DNA of 64,000 nucleotides from Siderastrea siderea. Taxonomy: Eukaryota; Cnidaria; Anthozoa; Scleractinia; Rhizangiidae. The notes below the pieces were generated by a model. That model made no database searches. It was given only the letters and a program-made list of their open reading frames with translations, and was not told the origin of the DNA. Every line of letters starts with the position of its first letter. Position 1 is the first letter of the stretch. Of the stretch, positions 25,901 through 37,900 are shown piece after piece. Position numbers and translations under genes: made by a program. The stretch spans positions 44,702,186-44,766,185 of the forward strand of contig OZ034968.1 in assembly GCA_964030785.1 (NCBI GenBank). The letters are read 5' to 3'.

Positions 25901-28900
25901 GTTGCTTCTAACGATGTCGCTGTTCTTTCTCGCGCTGCGGGACGACCGTCACTTGAATCAAAATCATGCATTTCTACAAGTCCTGACGCCACACCTGAGG
26001 CACCACAACGTATATCGCGTTCATTCACTGCCGCGTACAACAAGGAACTTTGCTTTTTTTTTTGTCAAACTCACGCTGAGAAATGACCTGCCCACGCCAT
26101 ACAAAGTGAAAACAGGGGAAACAGCTCTACGATTTCGTTAAAAACTGTGACCATGACTTTTTCAAAGTTTATCTAAGCAGTGCAATCAAGCCAGATGATG
26201 CTTTATCCATTGACGTTCATTACCACCGCACGTGCTGGACAAAACATGTTGTACGTGCTGTAGAAAACACTACACAAAGTGAAACAGCTGTCTTACAGGA
26301 AAATGAGATTGCAGCTAACATCGAGTACCTAAATTTAATCAGGACATTGCTCGAAAAGGGTCGAATACTGTCACTAGACGAAGCCCACAAGGCTTATTTG
26401 GATATTTTAAAATATCATCTTTGTGAATCGTGTCCTTCGCGAAAATATTTGAGAGAATTGATAAGCTCTAACATCGATGGCTTTGAATTCATTCGTGTAT
26501 TTCGACGCAACAAGTCAGATCGATTTTGTTTGACTGCGGCAAACATTGCTGCTATAGATTCTGCGCTGAACAACTCCTCAGAGAGCGATTTACAGGTCAT
26601 TTTTCGTTATTCTAAGATTCTGCGTCAGGACATTTTACAAGCAAGAAGTTGGCAATTTGATGGCACATTGAACTCAGACGCGAGAGCGATGATTCCTACT
26701 AAGCTCTTTACTCTGCTTCAGTGGATTCTATCTTGTGTAGCCACAGAAATTCAAACCGAGAAGCGCGCTGAAGAAGTAAACAGGAAGGCCGTCCTCCTTG
26801 CCCAACAAATCATGTACGAAGTGAAGACAGATCGTCAGGTAAAGCATGAACCCAAACCTAACACAGAGGAAAAGCCATTCCGACATCAGCGTGAGTATCC
26901 GTTACAAGTAGGAGTCGGTATATTAGCCCATCAACAGATGAGAAGCAGATCTATGACTGATGTGCTACACAAGCTTGGCGTGTCTGTTGACTACACGCTC
27001 ATATTACGTATCGAGACGCAGCTCGCTCAAGTAGTTCTAAGTCATTCAGATAATAACAGCATTTACTTACCTCCAGCACTTACCAAAGGTCAATTTATCT
27101 TCTTTGCTGTTGACAACTCCCATTTTTCTGAGGACACCCCAGAGGGGAAAAACACTCTTCATGCTACAGCGATGGCCATCTTTTAGAGACAAACAGTGAA
27201 CGCACCTAAACTTACATTAGATGTCAGCAAGAATTCCAAATCCAAATCTCTACCAACAAGCCCAATTCCTGAAGCCCAAATGATGCTGTGTCATGTCCCC
27301 AGTAATGCACAGCCAAAATGCCCTAGGTATGACAGGTTAGACACCAACCCATCTAGAGACATCACCGATGCCGTAGCACAAGATGATTTGGCATGGTCAC
27401 TAGTGTAATCACTGGCTAGATCGCGCTCCGTGGATCCGAAGATTTCAACGTGGGCAGCGTTCAATTCGACAGTAAGTTCATCAACGCTACCACTCACCAC
27501 TATAGCCATGATGCCGTTACTAGCAGCACCAGCGCACGAGTGGAGCACCATGTTGACAGTGTTAAAGCAAGTACAGAACATCACCACTGCGGTATTGAGG
27601 GAAGGTCACAAGACAGTGATGCCTTGACTGCACATTTTATGACGTACTCCACCCTCTGCGACTTGCACGTGGACGCGTTTTTGAGGGCAGAGAAAGACGA
27701 AAGTGGAGCGGAATTTCCAAATCTGCATGTTGCTACCTTAAAAATGAATGCATCCTGTCAGGAAGGCAAATAGAGCGAGCTCGGGGCGCACCACAAAGAG
27801 TTCCTAAGTGCAATGATCACCGAGGAGTTTCAGGAGAAGCTACAAAACTTTAACGGAATGTTGGAGCCACAACAGCCAATGCTCAAGTTTGCTAACGACT
27901 ACATTAAGTTCGTAAAGTACATATTGATGTTCCTTCGTGCGACAAGAGAAGGTAACTGGAAACTTCATTTAGAATCACTAAAGGCCTTGTCGAAGTATTT
28001 CTTCGCTCACGATCGTCTTAATTACGCTCGAATGGTGCCACTCTATCTAGCGCAGATGGAACTGCTTGAATCAAGCGATCCTGATATACACAAGGAATTC
28101 ATGAAAGGACACTTCTGTGTGAACAAGAATGGCATGCCTTTTTGCGCCATTGGTCCAGACCATGCAATTAAACATGAGAACAAAACCATGAAAGTCCGAG
28201 GAGGCCTTAAGGGTTTAACCCAGCAGCTATGGCAAGATGGTTTCTTATTGCACCAGAATCAAGTCGCTTTGCCGCCGAAGCAGAAGCCATGCTCGGTGTG
28301 CAAGCGCACAGCTTGACACACCACCTTGATCTATCAAACGCTGTGATTAACCGTTACGAGGAGAACGTGAAGAAGCTGAAAGATGTTTTCAAAGCAAACG
28401 ATCCCTTTGTTATGAGGAAAGTGAACGCTTCAATATCATCACGAAGGCTGTCATGCCAGTTGCAGTGAAAGAGGCAGTTTTGAAGCGTGATGAGATTGGC
28501 CAGGATCTTTTTGAAACGCTTGTGAAAGAAAGGATCATTGCGCGTAAGCTCAGCGTTTGGAGTCCAATGAAGAAAGTAAACCTTCAGACATGGAAGACCA
28601 CAAAGGCGGCAAAGAAGAGCAAGACAGCGCCCGGTGTTGCCGCGCTTAAGGATGACAGGGCTCTATTCGTGCGTTTTCTTGTTGTGGTTCTTTCGAGACC
28701 TGAGATTGACCTCAAGGAAAGCATCAGCGAATTCGAGTTGGCTGCGTTTCCACGATCGCTCTTTAATTCTGCTGGTGACCTTCGCCATTGTGTTGGCAAG
28801 AGCAAGTTGATGAACGTGCTGGAAAATTTGCTTCCTCAACAACTCTCCGACGGACAGACAGAACAGCACCATGATGAAGGGAGCGTTGTGATCATTGATG

Positions 28901-31900
28901 GGATGGCAATCATTCAATCGATGGGAAAACCAACATGGGTCCGAACTGACCGTGACCTTGCCAAACATTTCCTTGAAATCATTGACAACAGGTCAAAGGA
29001 ATGCGAGGAGGTCCATGCCATTTTTGATCGTTACGACATTCCAAACTCTCTCAAAGAGGGAACTCGCCAGTTTCGTCAAGGTTCCAACAGGCCCATGGTG
29101 TACCATATCTCCGATGATGCAGCCATCGAAAAGATCACGCTCAAGCAGCTGCTAAGCAGTAATATCAACAAGGAGTCGTTGGCCATCTACTTTCGTCAAA
29201 GGGTGAATGTAAGTCTAACAAGCTATCTGTCGAACACCTCAGTAGCACTCAAGAGGAGGCAGACACACGCATGATTGCCATCGATGCCACAGAGAGAGGG
29301 GCAACATCCCTCTGTATCCAGCGCCCTGACACGGACGTTTTGGTGCTGGCTTTATGGAAGTACACGAGTCTCTGTGGAGAAACATCACTGGTAGTTGGCA
29401 CAGGAGCCAAGCGCCGATTCATTCCACTGCGCCCTCTGTACAACGCTTTAGGACCTCACGTCGTGGCAGCATTACCTGGTTTCCACGCATTCACTGGATG
29501 TGATCAAACGGGCACCATATGTGGAAAGTCAAAAATCTGGTGCTGGAATACCTAAAAGGAGGCTGATGAACAAGTGTTGGAAGCATTTGCAAGCCTTGGA
29601 AGCTCAGTACAGGTTACTGCTGGTGTGACTGAGCAGCTAGAGCTATACATGTGCCAGCTGTACGTGACCTTAACCCAGATCAAAACTGTGAAGGAACTGC
29701 GGTGGTTCTTATTTAGCAAGAGGCAGTACTCGGAGGGTGCTCTTGAACAGATGATCAAACGAGCCAACTATGTTGCATTAGTCTGGAAGGAATGTGGGAC
29801 CCCACATCCAGATCTTCCTGCGCCGACATATGATGGATGGAGCCAAGATGGCGACCGACTTCAAGCTATTCCCACAACCCTCCCTCCAGCTCCCAAGGCT
29901 GTCCTGGAACTAAACAAGTGCGGTTGCAAAGGCAGTTGCATTACGGTGAGCTGTTCTTGCAGAAGACGCAACCTAAAATGTACGGACATGTGTGGCTCCT
30001 GTGAGGAAAAGTGTCAATACAGGACTGGCGAGCAAGCAAGCGTTGAAAGTGAAGACAGTGATGGGGAGGATCTCGTTTTGTAAGGAGTACAATTTCATCT
30101 GACAATGGTAAACACTTTCTAAACAACGCTGTGCTCTTTAAGCATTACCTTTTAAGGTCTTTTTATTTAAACTTTGCTAGTGCGTTAGGCAACAAAGTGA
30201 TATACATAAGACCAGCTCACTCTTCCACGGCCAATATGAATCCGTGACGTCCCTGTACATTTGCATAAATTAACACATGGAACGAGGGTGAAATTGAAAA
30301 TCATACATTTGGATCAAAAACGATTATTGTTTCTGAACAACGGATGGGCAAACCATCTATTAAACTGTAAAAATTATCTGCACATAACGGTATTTATAAG
30401 CTGCTTCATTTTTTTAATATTTCATGTTAATGTTTGACGTCATAGATAATTAGCATAAATTTCAACAACCTTGTCAAATTAAGAAGTTTTCATAGATAAT
30501 TAGCATAAATTTCAACAACCTTTTCAAATTAAGAAGTTTTCTTTTTAGCCCTCACACCTTAGCTCCAACTATAAAATTACGATGAGAAATATGATTTTCT
30601 TAACCGTGTATGTTTATTTTAGCCTCTTTTATAATCATAAAACAGTTACCTTATGACGTCATGTTTCATTTGCATAAAATATGACGTCACCATGGCTGAA
30701 AAATTGGTGATTTGAAACTATAGTTTTAAGTAAAGAAACTAAAATGATCATGAAACTCCCACGGGAATGACATGTGGCCCCGGACTAATTGTTTGTTCTA
30801 GCGTAGAACCCGTCGATAAATCAAACAAGTTCCCAGCGCTGCTTACGTTCCTGTTGGACCAAAGGAAAATTATATAATATGAAACTTCTGATCTCAGAGC
30901 CACAAGCCATACGGTCAAAGGTTCAACCCACTATACTGCAACCGCTCAAAAGCCGACTGAAGACGTTGAAGATAAACGATTCACCACCAGCCCGCCCAAA
31001 TGTCTGATCCACGAAAAGGGAGTACACTGGACGAGTGTACCAGTGGAAGCCACCCTCTGATAAATGACAAGGCACGGCAATACGCCAAACTTGAAGATGC
31101 AAGAGTGTATCACGCTAATGTAGTCTCTATAACCAATTTTTATGAAATTGAAAATCTCGGCATCGAATGCGACCTCCGATGTGGAGGATGTAAATGTGGT
31201 AAGTGCACCATCGGCAGCAATAATTTTACCCTGCGAGAAGAAAAAGAGCTGCATCTAATTAAAAGCAACCTAGAATACGATTAAGAGAATAAAAGATGGA
31301 TTGTCGGATATCCATGGATCAAGGATCCGAACAACCTTCCGGACAACAAACGCGTCGCAGTAGCTAAATTGATCTCCACTGAAAAACGCCTTGCGAAAAA
31401 TATGATACACGCCGAAACTTACGAACAACAAATTCAGGACATGCTAGATCGAAAAGTAGCACGCAAGCTCACAGAAAAAGAATTAAATACTTACAAAGGA
31501 CCACTTCATTATCTATCGCACCATGAAGTCTTAAAACCAGACTCCAAGACAAGCCCTGTTCGTATCGTTTTCAATACCAGTACGAACTATATGGGTCATA
31601 TTGTAAACGAATACTGGGCCAAAGGACCCGACTTGTTGAACAGTCTTATTGGAATTTTAATCAGATTCAGAGAAAATGAAGTCGCATTTATCGGAGATGT
31701 ACGAAAAATGTACCATACCGTACATGTAAAGGAGATTGAACAACACACCCATCGTTTTTTGTGGCGCAACATGAATGTTACAAGAAATCCAGATACGTAT
31801 GTGATACAACGAGTATCATTCGGCGACAAACCATCTGGAGGGATTGCAACAGTGGCACTAAGAAAAACAGCTGAATTCGGACAAAATGAGTTTCCTGAAG

Positions 31901-34900
31901 CCACTAAGATCATCAAAGAGAATAGCTACATGGATGACATCATCGATAGTGTAAACGACAAAGAAAATGCCGTAAAGATCACAAAACAAATAGAAGATAT
32001 TCTCGACAAAGGTGGATTTAAGATGAAAGATTGGATATACTCCAAATACCCGGTAACTACTGACGAAGAAATTATGCCAACACCAACAGAGAAAGTACTT
32101 GGCATCACATGGAGTCCCAGTCATGACGAATTCCACTTCAAAGTAAAGTTAAGTCTCACGCCCAAGAAGAAAAACAAAAGGAAAGGAACACAAGAACATT
32201 CTCAAGCTGACGAAGTTAACTCTGCGTTATCGGAACAGCTCACTAAGAGAGTAATATTGTCACAAGTCAACAGGATCTACGATCCTTTAGGCTTTGCTGG
32301 ACCTTTCACAATACGTGCGAAAATATTAATGAGAGAACTCTGGATCAAAGAACCTCAGCTCGGATGGGATGAATCTATTCCTGAAGAATATAAATATGCT
32401 TGGACAAGGTTCTTCGAGGACATGAATGAAATGAATTTTGTCAAAAACAAGAGATGCATCAAACCGCAAAACTACCATGGAAATCCCATTCTAGTAATAT
32501 TCAGCGATGGATCTAAAGAAGCTTACGGGGCATGTGCATACGTTCGTTGGCAATTAACGGATGGAAAATATGACACCCAATTACTACTCTCAAAAATCGT
32601 TTAGCACCACTAAAAACAATGTCCATAGACAGAATAGAACTTTGTGGAGCTGTCATCAGCAAAAGATTAAGAAAAACTATAACAACTGAGTGCAGATACA
32701 CACTTGAACATATTTATCACATAGTCGACTCACAAATCGTTCATGCCATGATACGAAAGGAAACGTTTGGGTTCAATACCTTTGCTGCTACCAGAGTAGG
32801 AGAAATACAACAAGGCACAAATGTCAGTGATTGGTATTGGATTCCAGGTGAATATAACATAGCAGATTGGCTTACACGTGGCAAGAGTCCAAAGGATATT
32901 GGAATGGATAGTGTATGGCAAAAGGGACCTGCATTCCTTCTGAAACCAGAAAGCGAATGGCCTACAAGTCGATACATCATTGTCCAACCATTACCAGATA
33001 CCATTAAACAGGGTATTGCTAACAGTGTCACACAACAAGAAAAGAAGGATAGCATAGCTGAACGTATTGATATACAAAAGTACTCTAACTACAAGAAACT
33101 ACTAAGAATCACTGCAAGAATCTTAGCCATGTATAAGAAAAATCCAAAAGCGTCATTTAAAAACGCTGCAGCACGCTACTCTATGACGATATCTTGAATG
33201 CTGAAAATGTTTGGATCTTACAAGTTCAACATGAGATGGAAAGTGACATCCAGAGGGGACGATACAAACGTTTGTGCCCACGCAAACGACAAGAAAGTAT
33301 ATATGTTGTTGGATATCGCGTACAACAATGGGTTGAAATGAGTTACAATAAGTCTGAAGTTATACTCCTTCCTTATAACCATCGTTTTTCACGTTTGGAC
33401 GCTGAGTACGTACATCAAATGGGACACCTTGGAGTATCAGCGACAGCCAGTAAAGTGCGCGCCAAGTATTGGATCGTAAAACTTCACAAACTGGTAAAGT
33501 CTATAAAGTCTCGATGCGTTACATGCAGAAAAATAGAAAAGAAAACGACTGAGCAAATAATGGGTCAACTTCCAGAAGAACGGTTGAAACCAGCCCCTGC
33601 ATGGAACTCTACTGCCATTGATTTATTCTGGCCCTTCAAAATCAGGGATGAAGTGAAAAAAAGAACATTTGGTAAAGCATATGGAGTGATTTTCAATTGC
33701 CTAGCTTCAAGAGCTGCACACATAGACATTGCATCTGATTACAGCACCGATAAATTTCTTATGGTATTGCGAAGATTCATATCTTTACGTGGGTATCCTT
33801 CAACGCTTCACTCGGATAATAGCCCACAGCTAGTATCAGCAAGCAGTGAGCTTATAAATGTTACCAAGAACTGGAATCAAACTGAATTGGAAGCTTTTGG
33901 CGTGGTGGAGGGATTTCAACGGCAATTTACTTCTGCTGATGCGCCTTGGCAAAATGGCATATCAGAGGCTTTGATTAAAACAATTAAACGAACATTGAAA
34001 TTAGTGATTGGCGAATATGCTTTAACATTTACTGAGCTACAAACCATCTGTTTTGAAGTTGCAAATTTGGTAAATGAAAGACCAATTGGTCGTCATCCGA
34101 CATCACCAGATGATGGGACCTATCTATGCCCAAATGACCTACTACTTGGTAGATCAAGTCCCAGAATCCCAAGTGGACCCTTTATGGAGACGTCAAGCCT
34201 GCGTCAAAGATTTGAATTTATCCAAGGGATAATAAACAGATTTTGGAAAAAATGGACTGTTGATTACTTCCCAAGTCTAATTGTCAGACAAAAGTGGCAT
34301 ACTTCAGTAAGAGATGTGAAGAAAGGAGATGTAGTTTTGGTTGCTGACTCAAATTCAGTAAGAGGGCAATGGAAGCTCGCGAGAGTAACAAAAACCTTCC
34401 CTGGAAAGGATGGAAAAGTAAGAAAGGTTGAGTTGCACTACAAGAACCCAAGGAAAGGAGAGCCTATCAAGACGTACAAAGGACATGGATATGTCACAGT
34501 AGATCGACCGGTTCACAAACTGGTGGTTATAGTTCCTGTAGAGGAACAAAGCTGTTAAATTCTTTTGATTACTTGCTTCTGAACTTCTGAACTTATTTAA
34601 CCTTCACTGACCTTTGTCAGTTACATCGGTAATATTATGTGTTATGATTCTTTCTTAGATTTCGAACCTCATCACTGTATTTATTGTCTAACTGACCAAT
34701 TCTGATAATTCCGATAAAGTCATGACAATAAAAGGTTTAAAGCTTTGGTCGTATCATTTCGCCATTACATAATTCTTGTTTATTTGTTTAGAGATGTATG
34801 GCTTACAGATTTCGAAAACACTCCCAAACTGAGTACATGCTCATGTCTGGCGACTGATTGCGTCGCAAGTGTGAGTTTTATTGTCAGTTCTAGGAGACAA

Positions 34901-37900
34901 GTTATAAGGCTCAATGTGTGACAAAGTAACAGAAATCTCACCTCTTAGAATCGCATTGATATAACATGGTTGTAAGTCTGTAGCAACTTCAGCATCACTC
35001 AGTGAATCTTTGTAGATTCCTGCGACAAATGCAAGAAGAGAAATGAAAAGGAAAGTCAGTATTGGATTGATGATGGCATAAGTAACTTAAATCTGAGATT
35101 TGTGTCTTAACTTGAAAAACTCAACACTTCTCACCCAAATAAAAGTGTGCTGTCGCCCTGTTGCTGTACAGTTTGGCATTCAGTTGTTCATCCTTGCAGT
35201 TCACTTTAATTCCTTCCGTGTAGAAGTAAATGGCATTGCTAAAATCTTTCTTTTTGTATTGATCATTACCTTCATTCTTGTAGACCTCTGCTATTGCTGA
35301 AATAACATGACATTAAACATAAAACTCTAACCTAGCGTCATAGTTAATAAGCGACGTTAGAACGGCCTTTTAAAGTAAAAATACCAATCGGACGAAACTT
35401 GACCCTTTTCTTCCGGTCATTTTTTTTCTGACAGTAGCTGATTGGAGTCCAAAATACTCATTGACGGGAAAATAATTATACTTGCCTTCAACTCCTATTG
35501 TCGTAGTTAATTAATGTAGTTATAAGGGTATTTAAAAATCAACTTCTTGAGTCTTAGAAAAGAGCTTTGTTCAAATGTAGAGAAACCTCAAAACGGTAAG
35601 TAATAAAGGCAAAATCAACGATCGGAGACGATTGTATTGTGATGGATTATAACGGCGTAATTGGGCTTTTTCCTAAAGAGTTGACAATGAATTATCAGTA
35701 TTTAGAGACAGTTACGAGCGAACATTTGTTATCTCCCTACACTATTAACCTCCTGTGGAAAATAACAAACATGTTTCAGCCCACCTCTTAAAGTGACGTC
35801 ATCGAAATCCAGCGTATCCGCAGCAGTTGATGTGACGTCACTGTCACTTGCAGTTTTAATTGGACTCCTCGCCATGAATGCTGGGAGTTTGATATTAAGC
35901 TGCTGTAGTTGAAATAATTTAACATGTAAGTAAGTAAGTAAAACCTTTATTTAACCACGATCTGTTTTAAAGCAAATACATGCTTGAAGGGTCGTGTGTA
36001 CGTGTGACTAACTACCTACCTAAGAAAAATTAATATTACATTGTAATAAACTAAAATAAACGATATTATGTTTTAATAAGATTAAGATTTAAAATTGAAA
36101 ATCACACATGTGTTTCGGAGTTGTCTGGATCGACAAACTGCCAAAATTAAGTTTTTTAAATATGGGGTCCATTCTCGCTTTTTTGCAAAACTGCTTGTGG
36201 TTGGTAGCGTTATTAAAGTAGCTTGACACAAAATTCCATAAGACTGCAACTCTGTACCTGATTGAGTTCTTTAAAAACGACGTTGAAAATCGTGGGACAA
36301 TCGCCTTTAGGTGTCCTCTTAGGTTGTAGGGTCCGTGTCTCCACGTTACCATTTTGATTATTAAGAATAAAAATGCTATGACATTTTAGTTTTGTTTTCA
36401 TACTTGTTTTGGAAACAAGCAGAAAAATCAGTACGTATTTCCGCCTCTGCAATCGCTTGGTCTTGCTGTCAGATTATTAAAGGCAGTTGTGTTATCATGT
36501 TAAATCATAAAAAAAAATTGATATTTTCGAGCATCATCAAAGATACTCGAAACTTAAGCCTACGAGTGGTAAGCCACAGAAAGGAAATGACAAGAAATCA
36601 CTTGCCTGAAACCAAAACAAAAACCTAGAGCGGTTACCTTGTAGCGTGCCCCACTTTCGGATTCTTTTGCATTCTTAAGGTGTTTCGATACAGTTTTTTT
36701 GGGACCATACCTAACTTTTTGAATCGGAGTTAAACAGTCTTCTCCTTGTCAGATCAACGTGAAATTTGCAATACTTGTTGGTTTTGGATTGAACTTTAGC
36801 GTGGTTTACATTTTGTAAAAATCGAAATTTCCATGACAACGGTAAACAAAAATCCTCGAAAACAGTAAAATTCAAATTTTGCACGATCCAGCTTTCGCTT
36901 CGAAAAGAGAATACCAGCGTCTTAAACTGTGGTGTATGGCAAACAAAATATACAAGAACAAAACAAGTCTGTATGTTTGTTTTGAAGTAAATCACAAAAA
37001 CATTTTCAACCTTAGTTTTTGCCTAGTAATAGTAAATGCACTGAAAAATAATCAACGCTTTGATGAAATGGCTAGTAAATACTGTTAAAATGTGTCTTTT
37101 ACTTACTATTTTACGCCTAGAAAGTTTTGTTGAAACTGGTGTTCACGATCTCGAGAACGACTTGTTTTTCTAAGATCATTCGCGTAATAATTTTGTGGTA
37201 ATTTTTTTATTTTGAGCGCTTTTGCGAAAATCTTAAGAACGGCTCGATAGATTTTTTTTAAACGTTGAACATGCGTGCTTGAAGATGTGACCAATTTTAG
37301 TTTTGAGTCTTATTAACATTGATTCACTGCAACACTTTTAGATTTAAAGTTAAAGAGGATGTATGAACCGACGGAGAAGGTTGCGCTACAAATTCACAGT
37401 TGGCAAGTAGATATTCAGAGTAATGCGTTATTCATTGCTTCGTGATTTTTATCTGGTTTCTTTGTTCTTTGTTGCACTGATTACAACGAAAAGTAAAAAT
37501 CACGGAGGAATGCATTGAGCATTACTTTGAATATATCAGCATTTACTTGCCAACTGTTTATATGTAACGCAAGCCTTTCCGTCGGTTCATACATCCTCTT
37601 TAACGTTAAATCTAAAAGTGTTCCAGTGAATCAATGTTAATAAGACTCAAAACTAAAATTGATCACATCGTCAAGCACGCATGTTTAATGCTTTAAAAAA
37701 ATCTATCGAGCCGTTCTGATGATTTTTGCAAAAGCGCTCAAATTAAAAAATTACAACAAAATTTTTATGCGAATGATCTTAGAAAAACAAGTCGTTCTCG
37801 AGATCGCGAACACCAGTTTCAACAAAACTTTCTAGACGTAAAATAGTAAGTAAAAGACACATTTTAACAGTATTTACTAGCCATTTCATCAAAGCGTTGA

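Larger units (their letters stand above)
25017..30787 (+). mobile_element. Academ-type DNA transposon (XPG-nuclease class), complete ends
   Basis: 5771 bp. The left end TAGTGCGAGGCC and the minus-strand right end TAGTCCGGGGCC are inverted, and the similarity continues through CCGTGGGA(A/G)TTTCATGAT and CCATGGTGACGTCAT, giving arms of about 160 bp. The target duplication is ATT, proven by the empty site in BEL copy 1. The decayed coding region carries an XPG/FEN1-like nuclease and a Cys-rich C-terminus, and the 3-bp duplication fits Academ (AcademX) elements as I know them. No DDE transposase was recognised. Confidence 0.7.
24659..34769 (+). mobile_element. BEL/Pao LTR retrotransposon, copy 2 (5' truncated, split by Academ element)
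   Basis: Plus-strand copy of the same family as copy 1. It begins inside gag (homology starts at GTTTTACCGGCAACC) and is interrupted by the DNA transposon at 25017-30787. It then resumes with the gag tail, has a deletion that removes the zinc knuckle and protease (junction ~31036), and continues with RT, RNase H, integrase and a shortened 3' LTR. Its pol is broken by an in-frame stop (31282-31284) and single-base deletions near 32595 and 33174. Confidence 0.88.
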
